From: Aquificota bacterium
GTDB taxonomy: Bacteria; Aquificota; Aquificia; Desulfurobacteriales; DQVG01
Length of the DNA: 44,184 nt
Direction of reading: 5' to 3'
NCBI GenBank assembly: GCA_027002265.1
Contig: JAMOTM010000020.1
Location: 1-44,184, forward strand
Below the pieces are notes generated by a model. The model worked only from the letters and a program-made list of their open reading frames with translations. It did no database searches and was not told the DNA's origin. Below, one piece after another: positions 17,228 through 25,152 of this stretch. How positions within the stretch are numbered: position 1 is the stretch's first letter; every line of letters begins with the position of its first letter. A program made the translations under genes and the position numbers.

Positions 17228-18505
17228 TTGGTAAAAGTTGGTTTAATTGGAGCCGGAACCGTTGGAAGTGGAGTTATAGATATATATTTGAAAAATAAAG
17301 ATTTAATAAAAGAAAAATTGGGAACAGATATAAAACTTTCTATAGTTTGTGATAGAAATTTAAAAAAAATAGAATATTTAAAAAACTATAAAATAGATAT
17401 TACAGATAACTTTAAAGATGTTATAAACAAAGATGTAGATATAGTTGTAGAGTTAATTGGAGGAATTACTGTAGCTAAAGAGGTTATTATCTCCGCTTTA
17501 GAGAAAAGAAAACATGTGGTTACTGCAAATAAATATCTTTTAGCGGAATTTGGAGAAGAAATTTTTTCTTTAGCAAGAGAAAAAAATGCTTATGTCGGAT
17601 TTGAAGCAAGTGTAGGAGGAGGAATTCCTATTATAAAAACTTTAAGACAAGGTCTTATTGCAAATAATATCTTAAATATAGAAGGGATTTTAAATGGAAC
17701 AGTTAATTTTATTCTTACAAAAATGGAAGAAAATAAAACTTTTGAGGAAGCTTTAAAAATTGCTCAAGAACTTGGATATGCAGAAAAAGAACCAGATTTT
17801 GATATAAATGGAATAGATTCGGCACATAAAATAATTATTCTTACAGCCTTAGCTTATGGTAAATGGGTAAAAATGGAAGATATTTTAGTTTCTGGTATAA
17901 GAGACATACTACCTCTAGATATTCAAATTGCAGAAGAACTTGGATATAAAATTAAACTTATTGCAGAAAGTCGTATAGAAGATGGTAAACTTGGAGTTAG
18001 AGTATGCCCCACCATGATCCCAAAAAATAATATTTTATCTTCAGTTTCAGATGCTTATAATGCTATTTTAGTGGAAGGAGATTTTGTAGGACCTACTCTT
18101 TATTACGGGCTTGGAGCTGGAAAAAATCCAACCGCTTCTGCAGTTTGGAGTGATATTTGTTATATAGCTCAAAAACTTTCATCTGGAGCAGGAAAGCTAT
18201 GTGAGTTTAACAATTTTAAAAATAATATTCCTATAAAACATAAATATGATTTTGAAAGTGAGTTTTATATAAGGATACTAGCCGAAGATAAGGTTGGGGT
18301 TCTTTATAAAATATCTAAAGTCTTTGCAGAATATGATATATCTATAAAAATGGTCTTTCAAAAGGATATAAAAATGGAAGAAAATTCAGTTCCTATTTTA
18401 ATATTTACTCATAAAGCTAATTATCAAAATATTATTCAAGCAGCTCAGGAAATAAGTAATTTTGATTTTGTAAAAAGAAAAGTATTTATTTGTCCAGTTG
18501 AATAA
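17228..18505 (+). CDS. hom: Homoserine dehydrogenase
   Basis: NAD(P)H-dependent reduction of aspartate semialdehyde to homoserine, on the way to threonine and methionine. The 425 residues have the Rossmann motif GAGTVGSG at 8-15, TANKYLLAE, the substrate-site block GGGIPIIK and LNGTVNFIL, and GYAEKEPDFDINGIDSAHK. A C-terminal ACT domain begins near residue 350 (IRILAEDKVGVLYKISK), the usual place for threonine feedback. The start is TTG, backed by GGAGG seven bases upstream; no in-frame ATG fits. It heads the run hom-pheA-kdsB-gatC. Confidence 0.96.
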   Translation: MVKVGLIGAGTVGSGVIDIYLKNKDLIKEKLGTDIKLSIVCDRNLKKIEYLKNYKIDITDNFKDVINKDVDIVVELIGGITVAKEVIISALEKRKHVVTANKYLLAEFGEEIFSLAREKNAYVGFEASVGGGIPIIKTLRQGLIANNILNIEGILNGTVNFILTKMEENKTFEEALKIAQELGYAEKEPDFDINGIDSAHKIIILTALAYGKWVKMEDILVSGIRDILPLDIQIAEELGYKIKLIAESRIEDGKLGVRVCPTMIPKNNILSSVSDAYNAILVEGDFVGPTLYYGLGAGKNPTASAVWSDICYIAQKLSSGAGKLCEFNNFKNNIPIKHKYDFESEFYIRILAEDKVGVLYKISKVFAEYDISIKMVFQKDIKMEENSVPILIFTHKANYQNIIQAAQEISNFDFVKRKVFICPVE

Positions 18506-18531
18506 AAATAAAATGTAAAAGAGGGTGTTTT

Positions 18532-19641
18532 ATGGATGAAAAAGTGAAAGAGAATTTAAATAAACTGCGACAGGAAATAGATAAAATAGATAAAGAAATT
18601 ATTAATCTTTTGAAAAAACGAGCAAATATAGCAAAAAAAATTGGAGAAATAAAAAAAAGGTTTAATTTACCTACTTTCGTACCGGAAAGAGAATATCAAA
18701 TCTATAAAAAAATAGAATCTATAGATACTTCTCCATTATCACCTTTAGCTGTAAAAAGTATATTTAGAGAAATTATATCTGCTTGTCGATCAGTAGAGGA
18801 ACCCTTAAAAGTAGGTTTTTTAGGTCCTAAAGGAACATTTTCTGAACTTGCTGTAAATAAATACTTTGGATCAAGTGTAGAGAAAGTTCCTTTATCTACT
18901 ATAAAAGAAGTTTTTGAAGAAGTAGAAAAAGATCGAGTTAATTATGGGGTAGTTCCTATTGAAAATTCCATAGAAGGTATAGTTAGTTTTACAGCAGATA
19001 GTTTTTTAGAATCTAATTTAAAAATATGTGGGGAAATATATATTCCAATTGCTTTGCATCTTTTAACAAAAGAGGATAATTTAAAAAATATAAAAAAAGT
19101 TTACTCTCATCGTCACGCTTTGGCTCAATGTAAAAAGTTTCTTTTAGAAAATCTTCCGCATGCAGAAATTATAGAGGTAGATAGTACAGCAAAGGCCGCA
19201 GAGTTAGCTTCAAAAGAAAAAAACTCGGCGGCTATAGCAAGTGAAATAGCAGCTTTAGAATATGATTTAAATATCTTAGAAAAAAATATTCAGGAGGTTT
19301 CTTTAAATTACACACGGTTTTTAATTCTAAGTAAAAAGGATACAGAAACTCCAACCGGAAATGATAAAACCAGTATTATTTTTTCAGTAAAACATACTCC
19401 CGGAGCTTTATTTAAGGCTTTAAGACCTTTTGCTTTGTACGATATAAATTTAACAAAGGTGGAATCAAGACCTATAAAAAATAAACCTTTTAAATATATA
19501 TTCTTTTGCGATTTTGAAGGGCATAGAAAGGAAAAAAGAATTCAAAAACTTTTAGAAGAGCTAAAAGAAGAGGTCAGCTATTTACATATTTTGGGAAGTT
19601 ATCCAAAAGGAGATATGATTCTGGAGGAGGAAAATGCCTGA
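18532..19641 (+). CDS. pheA: Bifunctional chorismate mutase/prephenate dehydratase
   Basis: P-protein that turns chorismate into prephenate and then phenylpyruvate for phenylalanine. Residues 1-90 are an AroQ chorismate mutase (RQEIDKIDKEI, KKRANIAKKIGEIK). Residues about 95-270 are prephenate dehydratase (GFLGPKGTFSE, VPIENSIEG, and the catalytic TRF at 261-263 in NYTRFLIL). An ACT domain follows near 283-360 (TPGALFKAL, KVESRPIKNKPFKYIFF), with the ESRP motif that binds phenylalanine, so end-product inhibition is expected. It starts 26 bases after hom and overlaps kdsB by 8 bases. Confidence 0.96.
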   Translation: MDEKVKENLNKLRQEIDKIDKEIINLLKKRANIAKKIGEIKKRFNLPTFVPEREYQIYKKIESIDTSPLSPLAVKSIFREIISACRSVEEPLKVGFLGPKGTFSELAVNKYFGSSVEKVPLSTIKEVFEEVEKDRVNYGVVPIENSIEGIVSFTADSFLESNLKICGEIYIPIALHLLTKEDNLKNIKKVYSHRHALAQCKKFLLENLPHAEIIEVDSTAKAAELASKEKNSAAIASEIAALEYDLNILEKNIQEVSLNYTRFLILSKKDTETPTGNDKTSIIFSVKHTPGALFKALRPFALYDINLTKVESRPIKNKPFKYIFFCDFEGHRKEKRIQKLLEELKEEVSYLHILGSYPKGDMILEEENA

Positions 19642-20440
19642 AAACTTTGTGGTAGTTATACCAGCAAGATTAAATTCTACAAGACTACCCAATAAGCCTT
19701 TATATAAAATAAAAAATAAACCTTTGATAATTTGGACTATAGAAAGTTTACTTGAATTTTTACCAGAAAATAAAATAATTGTAGCCTGTGACTCTGAGGA
19801 AATAAAAAAAGTTATTTTAGAGTATTATCCTCAAATAAGGGTTATGCTTACCCCCGACACTATAAAAAGTGGAACTGAAAGAGTTGCTTTTGTTGCAGTA
19901 GATTTAGAAGACGAGAATATTGATTTTATAATTAATGTTCAATGTGATGAACCCTTAATAAAAGAAAAACATATCTTTGCCCTTCTTGAAGAATTAAAAA
20001 AAGGAGAAAGTTTTGTTACTCTTGGAACTAAATTTAAAAGTGCAGAGGAAATATTTAATCCTAATAATGTTAAAATTGTTTTAGATAAAAACTTTTATGC
20101 ACTTTATTTCTCAAGAAGCTTTATACCTTTTGCAAGAGATATTATTTCATATGATCTTCAAAGTATTCAGGACAAACTTTTTATAAATTACTCTTTAGAT
20201 ATAACTAAACTTGATTTGGAAAAATTTATTAAACATGTTGGTATTTATGGTTATGAAATAGAAAAGCTTATAGAATTTTCAGAATGGGAAGAAGGAAATT
20301 TAGAGAAAATAGAGAAATTGGAACAACTTAGAATTTTGGAAAATGGAGAAAAAATAAAAGTTAGAGTTTTTAACGATACTTTTATAGGTATAGATACTGA
20401 GGAAGATGTAAAAAAATTTGAAGCATATTTAAATTATTAA
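19634..20440 (+). CDS. kdsB: 3-deoxy-manno-octulosonate cytidylyltransferase
   Basis: Activates Kdo as CMP-Kdo for the inner core of lipopolysaccharide; its presence shows a Gram-negative envelope. The 268 residues carry the nucleotide-binding IPARLNSTRLPNKPL, VACDSEEI, TPDTIKSGTERVA and NVQCDEPLI, all standard for KdsB. C-terminal GIDTEEDVKKFE is also typical. A GGAGGAGG stretch inside the end of pheA serves as ribosome site, and the 8-base overlap implies coupling. No kdsA or kdsD is in the window. Confidence 0.94.
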   Translation: MPENFVVVIPARLNSTRLPNKPLYKIKNKPLIIWTIESLLEFLPENKIIVACDSEEIKKVILEYYPQIRVMLTPDTIKSGTERVAFVAVDLEDENIDFIINVQCDEPLIKEKHIFALLEELKKGESFVTLGTKFKSAEEIFNPNNVKIVLDKNFYALYFSRSFIPFARDIISYDLQSIQDKLFINYSLDITKLDLEKFIKHVGIYGYEIEKLIEFSEWEEGNLEKIEKLEQLRILENGEKIKVRVFNDTFIGIDTEEDVKKFEAYLNY

Positions 20441-20453
20441 AAAGGAGGAAGTA

Positions 20454-20738
20454 ATGGCTAAATTTAATATAGAAAAAGTAGCTTACTTATCAAGAATTGC
20501 AATTAGTGAAGAAGAAAAAAAAGAACTTGAACCTCAACTTGAAAAAATTTTAGAATTTGTAGAATCTTTAAATGAGCTAGATACTTCTAATATAGACCCA
20601 AAATTTAATGTTGTAGAAATGTTTGCACGTTTAAGAGAAGATATTCCTCATTTAAGCCTACCGAGAGAGAAAGCTTTGGAAAATGCTCCTGAAACAGATG
20701 GCAAATATTTTATTGTTCCAAAAATAGTAAAAAAATAA
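20454..20738 (+). CDS. gatC: Asp-tRNA(Asn)/Glu-tRNA(Gln) amidotransferase subunit C
   Basis: Small scaffold subunit of the GatCAB amidotransferase, which makes Gln-tRNA or Asn-tRNA from misacylated precursors. At 94 residues it has the family length and marks: VAYLSRIAISEEEK near the start, a central helix with ILEFVESLNELDT, and the tail LREDIP...NAPETDGKYFIVPK. A strong AAAGGAGG lies before the ATG. gatA and gatB do not follow, so the complex is encoded at separate loci. It ends the hom-pheA-kdsB-gatC run. Confidence 0.95.
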   Translation: MAKFNIEKVAYLSRIAISEEEKKELEPQLEKILEFVESLNELDTSNIDPKFNVVEMFARLREDIPHLSLPREKALENAPETDGKYFIVPKIVKK

Positions 20739-20740
20739 AA

Positions 20741-20763
20741 AGTCCCCCTTGTTTTGGGGGACT
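20741..20763 (-). terminator. Terminator of the zinc-ribbon/RG gene
   Basis: A perfect 8-base stem AGTCCCCC/GGGGGACT with a 7-base loop. On the minus strand it is followed by TTTTATTTTTTT, so it terminates the zinc-ribbon gene. On the plus strand no T run follows, though the hairpin also sits right after gatC and may slow readthrough. Confidence 0.85.
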
Positions 20764-20768
20764 ACAAA

Positions 20769-21101
20769 TTACCACCAACCTCTACCGAAACCTCTTCCTC
20801 TTCCAAAGCCTTGCCCGCGTCCCCATCCACGGCCACAACCTCTTCCTTGACCACGACCGAATCCGCGTCCAAAACCTCTACACCAGCCCCAAAATCTTCC
20901 AAACCAGTTTCCAAATCCTCTCATTTCTTCCACCTCCTCAGAAGCTTTTTCAGGAATATCCACAGGAGCTCCAATATCAACTCTAACTATATTTGGAGAA
21001 CCACATTTTTCACATTTTATAGACCATTTTGGAATTCCAAAAGGAACTTCAAATTCATGTCCACAATCCAAACATTTAAATTTTCTTGTAGGTACTTTCA
21101 T
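20769..21101 (-). CDS. Zinc-ribbon protein with Arg-Gly-Phe-rich tail
   Basis: The 110-residue protein has two parts. Residues 1-45 are a zinc ribbon: CLDCGHEFEVPFGIP, then CEKCGSPN, giving a CxxC...CxxC site. An acidic linker (EKASEEVEEM) leads to residues 60-110, a low-complexity tail built on GFGRG/GWGRG/GQGRG units with several Trp, Phe and two Cys. RGG-like tails often bind RNA or drive condensation, but zinc ribbons with such tails are uncharacterised as far as I know. The gene is one transcript with its own operator-promoter and terminator, pointing to a regulated, possibly metal- or redox-linked, role. The start is backed by AGGAGG. Confidence 0.82.
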   Translation of the reverse strand: MKVPTRKFKCLDCGHEFEVPFGIPKWSIKCEKCGSPNIVRVDIGAPVDIPEKASEEVEEMRGFGNWFGRFWGWCRGFGRGFGRGQGRGCGRGWGRGQGFGRGRGFGRGWW

Positions 21102-21134
21102 TGTTAGAACCTCCTAACATTTAAATCTAATTAA

Positions 21135-21163
21135 AATATAATTAGGATATCCTAACTTGTCAA
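21135..21163 (-). promoter_or_regulatory. Sigma-70 promoter with palindromic operator in the spacer
   Basis: On the minus strand a consensus TTGACA (21158-21163) and TATATT (21135-21140) are exactly 17 bases apart. Between them lies the perfect 14-base palindrome TTAGGATATCCTAA (21142-21155). A dimeric repressor bound there would block RNA polymerase. The half-site TTAGG...CCTAA resembles operators of DtxR/MntR/SirR metalloregulators; the match to that family is inference. A related imperfect copy (TTAGAACCTCCTAA, 21104-21117) overlaps the ribosome site. Confidence 0.75.
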
Positions 21164-21298
21164 GAGTAAAAGAAAAATTGTTAAAGTTTTTTTACGAAAA
21201 TTAGAAAGGAAGGATTATATTTTAAGATTAAACAGAGGTTAAATAGATTAAATGGAAGGTATAGTTCAAAATATTTTCACATAAAGATAGATATATAA

Positions 21299-21319
21299 AG
21301 GGGGCAAAATAGGCCCCCT
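21299..21319 (-). terminator. Terminator of the rplY-rplI operon
   Basis: A 7-base stem AGGGGGC/GCCCCCT with a 7-base loop lies just after rplI on the minus strand, followed by TTTATATAT. The T run is interrupted, but the position and GC-rich stem fit. Confidence 0.75.
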
Positions 21320-21323
21320 ATAT

Positions 21324-21785
21324 TTAATGCTCTTGTTTTTTCATTGGAACTACATCTAAAGCAATATCCGCTTCGATGTCTTTATAAATATGAATTTTAA
21401 CTTTATAAGAACCTACTTCTTTTATTGGTTTTTCTAATTTAATTTGTCCTTTATCAATATCTTCAAATCCAAGTTTATGTAAAGCTTTTTCTATATCTGC
21501 TTTAGTTACAGAACCATATAACTTTCCTTCTTCGGCAACTTCATGCTCAAGAGTAATTTGAACTTTACCAAGTTCTTCAGCAAGTTTTTTATATTTTTCA
21601 AGTTCTCTTTTTGCTTTTTCTTGTAAGCTTTTAAGCATATTTTTTACTTTTCTAATATTTTCTTCAGTGGCAGGTAAAGCTATTCCTTTTGGAATTAAAT
21701 AATTTCTTGCATATCCAGGTTTTACATTTACTATTTCTCCAACTTCTCCTAAATGTTCCATATTTTTAAGTAAAATTACTTTCAT
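21324..21785 (-). CDS. rplI: 50S ribosomal protein L9
   Basis: Large-subunit protein at the L1 side. The 153 residues show the N-terminal RNA-binding domain with MKVILLKNMEHLGEVGEIV and GYARNYLIPKGIA, a long charged connecting helix (about 40-75), and the C-terminal domain with EGKLYGSVTKADI. The start ATG overlaps the end of the DUF2232 gene by four bases. It is the last gene of the ribosomal/ssb operon, followed by a hairpin terminator. Confidence 0.97.
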   Translation of the reverse strand: MKVILLKNMEHLGEVGEIVNVKPGYARNYLIPKGIALPATEENIRKVKNMLKSLQEKAKRELEKYKKLAEELGKVQITLEHEVAEEGKLYGSVTKADIEKALHKLGFEDIDKGQIKLEKPIKEVGSYKVKIHIYKDIEADIALDVVPMKKQEH

Positions 21786-22606
21786 TTTCTTTCTCCTCCT
21801 CTCAATATTTTTTTGTGTAATTCAAATAAATTGTTGAAAAAACCTACAAAAAAGAATAAATAAGGGAAAACTGCTAAGATAAGAACAAAAGCAATTTTTA
21901 AGAAGAAAGATTTTGATCTCTTAACAAAAATTAAAGAAAAATTTATACCTTCTAAAATTAAAAAAGAAACGCAAATTAAAAATATATTAGTAATAAAAGC
22001 ATGAATTAGTTTATGGAATTTAAAGATATAAACTAATATAAAGATAACAATAGTTAATAAAGATAATTTTCGAGAATAAAAAAAGTTTTCAAAAATAGAA
22101 TCATCCTTTTTTATATATACCCATGCTAAATAGTAAACTATATATGTTACTAAATTAGAAACTAAAAATAAAAATCCAGGTAAATACCAACCAAAAGTTT
22201 TTACAAGGAGAGTATATGTTTTATCTGCACTAAATTTTATTTCTACTAGAGCTAATATAGTTAAGATTAAAGAAATAAATGGAATACCTATTTTTGGATG
22301 GATATCTTTTTTTACAAAATCTGCTGTAAAACTACCCAAAAATGCCATTTCAAGCAAGTTAATTGCTGCTTCAGTTGAGAAGTTAAATAAAACTATACTT
22401 GTTAAAAGTGCAATGATTAAGCTAAAGGTTAAGGAAAGGCGGATTGTTGCTATTATATAAATAAAAATAGTAATTAGGTAAATTAAAATTATTACAAAAA
22501 AATTTTTGTTGTTAAGTTTATCTAAAGATAAAGTAAGGGCCCCGCTAAGAAAGGCGGTAGCCCCAATTATAAAAATTTTATTTTCCTTTAGATTTTTACT
22601 ATTCAA
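21782..22606 (-). CDS. DUF2232 (YybS-like) polytopic membrane protein
   Basis: The 274-residue protein has about eight hydrophobic helices and few charged loops. The location between rpsR and rplI is the classic place of DUF2232/YybS proteins in many bacteria; I assign it by that and by topology, since no catalytic motif is visible. Function is unknown. The start is TTG directly after the rpsR TAA, with GAGGAG seven to twelve bases upstream inside rpsR, and the end overlaps rplI by four bases, so it is tightly coupled to both ribosomal genes. Confidence 0.75.
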   Translation of the reverse strand: MNSKNLKENKIFIIGATAFLSGALTLSLDKLNNKNFFVIILIYLITIFIYIIATIRLSLTFSLIIALLTSIVLFNFSTEAAINLLEMAFLGSFTADFVKKDIHPKIGIPFISLILTILALVEIKFSADKTYTLLVKTFGWYLPGFLFLVSNLVTYIVYYLAWVYIKKDDSIFENFFYSRKLSLLTIVIFILVYIFKFHKLIHAFITNIFLICVSFLILEGINFSLIFVKRSKSFFLKIAFVLILAVFPYLFFFVGFFNNLFELHKKILRGGERK

Positions 22607-22990
22607 TTATTTTTTCTCCTCACCAAAAAATTCTTTGGCATCTAAAATTACAAATGGTAAAAGAGCCATATGTCTTGCTCTTTTTATTGCCTGGGCAAGT
22701 CTTCTTTGATGCCAAGCACATACTCCAGAAGTTCTTTTTGGAATAATTTTTCCCCTTTCAGAAATAAATTTCTTTAAAAGTTCCACGTCTTTATAATCTA
22801 TGTAATCTATATTATTTTTGCAAAAATAACAAACCTTTTTTCTTCTAACAGGTCTTCTAATAACTCTTCTTTGTTGAGTTTGCTGAGCTTGTTGAGTTTG
22901 AGATTGTTGTTCATTTTGAACATTGCTTTGAGCTTCTTGAGTATTTTGAGTATTTTCATTATTTACATTATTATTTAAATTCTCAGACAT
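22607..22990 (-). CDS. rpsR: 30S ribosomal protein S18 with Asn/Gln-rich extension
   Basis: Small-subunit protein that pairs with S6. The core (from about residue 42) has [13 protein letters not shown], the [18 protein letters not shown] segment and [18 protein letters not shown]. It is the zinc-type form, with CYFC and GVCAWH supplying ligands (three Cys and a His or nearby residue). At 127 residues it is ~45-50 longer than usual because of an N-terminal stretch dominated by Asn and Gln (repeated QQAQQTQQ-like runs). GGGAGGTGA precedes the ATG and confirms that the extension is translated. It follows ssb in the usual rpsF-ssb-rpsR order. Confidence 0.96.
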   Translation of the reverse strand: MSENLNNNVNNENTQNTQEAQSNVQNEQQSQTQQAQQTQQRRVIRRPVRRKKVCYFCKNNIDYIDYKDVELLKKFISERGKIIPKRTSGVCAWHQRRLAQAIKRARHMALLPFVILDAKEFFGEEKK

Positions 22991-23003
22991 AATTTCACCT
23001 CCC

Positions 23004-23432
23004 TTAAAATTCTACATTTTCGTCTAAGTCTTCAAGTTCAATATCTTCAATTTGAGATTTTTCAGATGTATCTGTTAGTCCTTCAGAAGAAGTAGAGTTT
23101 TTCTCTTTTGAAGAAATAACTTGAAGTTTTTCGCAAACAACTTCCACCTTGTAATACCCTTTTTCAGTTTTGAAACTTCTTAATCTACCTTCTACAAAAA
23201 CACTTGTTCCTTTTGTAAGTTTTTCAATTACTCTTTCCGCTTGATTTCCCCAAATAACAACATCTACAAAAGTGCTTTCTTCCTGAAAATCATTTTCATC
23301 TTTTCTTTTATAGTATCTACTTGTTACCAAAGAGAACCTCGTATAAGGAGATCCACTTTTTGTATAAGATAATTCTACGTCTCTTACAACTCTACCTATT
23401 AAAAATACTTTATTTAAGTTAATTTGAGCCAT
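23004..23432 (-). CDS. ssb: Single-stranded DNA-binding protein
   Basis: Binds and protects single-stranded DNA in replication, repair and recombination. The OB-fold spans residues 1-105 ([50 protein letters not shown]). The remaining ~35 residues are a Ser/Glu/Asp-rich acidic tail ending DENVEF, whose terminal Phe replaces the DDIPF-type partner-binding tip. Total length 142 residues. AGGAAGG precedes the ATG. It lies between rpsF and rpsR, as in most bacteria. Confidence 0.96.
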   Translation of the reverse strand: MAQINLNKVFLIGRVVRDVELSYTKSGSPYTRFSLVTSRYYKRKDENDFQEESTFVDVVIWGNQAERVIEKLTKGTSVFVEGRLRSFKTEKGYYKVEVVCEKLQVISSKEKNSTSSEGLTDTSEKSQIEDIELEDLDENVEF

Positions 23433-23456
23433 GATTAACCTTCCTACAACTTTAAA

Positions 23457-23813
23457 TTATGCTTTTTGTTCTTCTTTCTTTTTCATTTTTTCTTTTAATT
23501 TATCTTTTTGAAATTTATATTTTTGTTTAAATACCAAAAATCTTATTACATTTTCATTAATTCTAAAGTAATTTTCCATATTTTTTACAAAATCTCTATT
23601 ATTGGTGTAAACATACGTAAAAACATAATATCCCATATCATATTTTTTATCTATTTTATAAGCTAACTTTCTTTTTCCCCATTTATCAATATCTATAATT
23701 TTTCCACCATATCTTTCTATTCTTTCATTTATTTTTTTTATTTCCTCTTCTACTTCATTTTGGGATAAAGAAGGTTTTAAAATATATGCAACTTCATAAA
23801 AGTATTCTCTCAT
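23457..23813 (-). CDS. rpsF: 30S ribosomal protein S6
   Basis: Small-subunit protein that binds S18 in the platform. The 118 residues show YEVAYILKPSLSQNEV, the GKIIDIDKWGKRKLAYKI core and MGYYVFTYV, then RINENVIRFLVF and a Lys-rich tail. The start overlaps the 3' end of pth by 20 bases, with GGGGAGG lying inside pth, so translation is probably coupled. rpsF, ssb and rpsR are often autoregulated through an S6:S18-binding mRNA hairpin. I did not see a clear one in the short spaces here. Confidence 0.97.
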   Translation of the reverse strand: MREYFYEVAYILKPSLSQNEVEEEIKKINERIERYGGKIIDIDKWGKRKLAYKIDKKYDMGYYVFTYVYTNNRDFVKNMENYFRINENVIRFLVFKQKYKFQKDKLKEKMKKKEEQKA

Positions 23814-24336
23814 TTTTTACCTCCCCAGTTTCCATAATTTCAATAATTTTTTGAGCTACTTTTTCCACAATTTGATTTACTTTCTCTTCTTCTTTAGAAG
23901 AGAAAGGAGACAAAACAAAATTGACAACTTCCTCTTTTTTTGCTGGTCTTCCAATTCCGAGTCTAATTCTCCAATAATCATTTCCTACTTCTTTAGATAT
24001 GGAATCTAAGCCATGATGACCTGCATTTGAACCACCTTTTTTTATCCTTATATCCCCAAGCTTTAGATCCAAGTCATCATGAAGAACAATTACATTGTCA
24101 AGAGGTATATGTAAATTTTTTACAGCCTCTTTTACGCTCTCCCCAGAATTATTCATATAAGTTAAGGGTTTTAAAAAATAGAAATTTTTATATTTTGCTA
24201 AAAGTCCTTTAAACTTAGGTTCAAAATTTAAATTGAGCTTTTTAGCAAGATGATCTAAAACCATAAATCCAAAATTATGTCTTGTTTTTTCGTACTCTTT
24301 CCCAGGATTTCCAAGACCTACAATTAAAAATGCCAT
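23794..24336 (-). CDS. pth: Peptidyl-tRNA hydrolase
   Basis: Frees tRNA from peptidyl-tRNA that drops off ribosomes. The 180 residues have the family marks in order: IVGLGNPGKEYEKTRHNFGF with catalytic His20, PLTYMNNSGE with the conserved Asn, VLHDDLDLKLGDIRIKKGG with the conserved Asp, and GSNAGHHGLDSI, then RIRLGIGRP. The usual C-terminal lid is present but short. The upstream site is weak. rplY precedes it by 20 bases, a very common arrangement. Confidence 0.97.
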   Translation of the reverse strand: MAFLIVGLGNPGKEYEKTRHNFGFMVLDHLAKKLNLNFEPKFKGLLAKYKNFYFLKPLTYMNNSGESVKEAVKNLHIPLDNVIVLHDDLDLKLGDIRIKKGGSNAGHHGLDSISKEVGNDYWRIRLGIGRPAKKEEVVNFVLSPFSSKEEEKVNQIVEKVAQKIIEIMETGEVKNERILL

Positions 24337-24356
24337 ATTTTACCCAACTATTCAGT

Positions 24357-24962
24357 TTACTCTTGAGTTTCAGTAGCTTCTTCTTCGCTTGTTTCCTCTT
24401 CAGAAACTGTTTCTTCTGGTTCAGAAATAACAACTACAGTTTCATCAGGTGGATTTAAAATTTGAACTCCTTCTGGAACAGGAATATCTTTAACGTGAAG
24501 AACATCCCCTAATCCAAGATTAGAAATATCAACCACAATTTTCTCAGGAATTCTATCTGGAAGACATTTAATATCAAGCTCTCTCATAAGAATTTCAAGA
24601 GTACCACCTTCTTTTACTCCTTTTGGTTCACCTACAAATTCAAGTTCTACAACAGTTTCAATAGGTTCATCCATTTTTACTTCTTGAAAATCTACATGAA
24701 CAGGATTAGTTCCAAGATAATCATATTGAACGTCTTTTAAAATTACCATTCTTTTATCTTTGCCTTCATCAATGGAAAGTTCAATAAGACCATGGTAATG
24801 AAGTAAATCTTTTAAAATTTTTTGAGAAATAGCTATAGGAGTGGTTTCTGGTCTTCCTCCGCCATATATTATGGCTGGAAGAAGGCCCTCCCTCCTTAGC
24901 TTTTTAGCAATTTGTTTTCCGGTACCTCTACTTTTAGCTTCAAGTTTAATAATTTCTGCCAT
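24357..24962 (-). CDS. rplY: 50S ribosomal protein L25 (Ctc form)
   Basis: 5S rRNA-binding protein of the long, general-stress type (Ctc/TL5). Residues 1-90 are the L25 domain (GTGKQIAKKLRREGLLPAIIYGG, VLKDVQYDYLGTNPVHVDF) and 91-180 the C-terminal TL5 domain (EGGTLEILMRELDIKCLPDRIP). The last ~20 residues are almost all Glu, Thr and Ser. Length 201 residues. AGGAGG lies six bases before the ATG. It is the first gene of the operon running to rplI and is preceded by a good extended -10 promoter. Confidence 0.97.
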   Translation of the reverse strand: MAEIIKLEAKSRGTGKQIAKKLRREGLLPAIIYGGGRPETTPIAISQKILKDLLHYHGLIELSIDEGKDKRMVILKDVQYDYLGTNPVHVDFQEVKMDEPIETVVELEFVGEPKGVKEGGTLEILMRELDIKCLPDRIPEKIVVDISNLGLGDVLHVKDIPVPEGVQILNPPDETVVVISEPEETVSEEETSEEEATETQE

Positions 24963-25027
24963 AAGATAACCTCCTAAATTTTTATTAATTTAATTATTAA
25001 AAATGGGGGAGAGCTTTTGAGTATGGT

Positions 25028-25036
25028 ATTATATCA
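25028..25036 (-). promoter_or_regulatory. Extended -10 promoter of the rplY-rplI operon
   Basis: TGATATAAT on the minus strand matches the extended -10 consensus, with a perfect TATAAT (25028-25033). No good -35 is needed or seen. The leader would be about 60 bases and includes the pyrimidine run CTCTCCCCC before the rplY ribosome site. Confidence 0.55.
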
Positions 25037-25121
25037 AAACTTTCTAGGAGAAAAATTTTTAATAATATTTTGGAAAATTTATGGAAAAAATAAATCTTAT
25101 AGGATCATTAAAAGAAAAAAG

Positions 25122-25148
25122 TTACCTTGCCCTTGAAGGGCAAGGTAA
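25122..25148 (-). terminator. Terminator of the histone-fold gene
   Basis: A perfect 12-base stem, TTACCTTGCCCT and its complement, with a 3-base loop. On the minus strand it is followed by CTTTTTTCTTTT, four bases after the stop codon of the DUF1931 gene. Confidence 0.9.
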
Positions 25149-25152
25149 AAAC

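Noticed and set aside
20754-21107. Plus-strand open frame opposite the zinc-ribbon gene
   Set aside because: It is a Ser/Thr-rich shadow of the Gly/Arg codons; the minus-strand frame has a zinc site, ribosome site, promoter and terminator.
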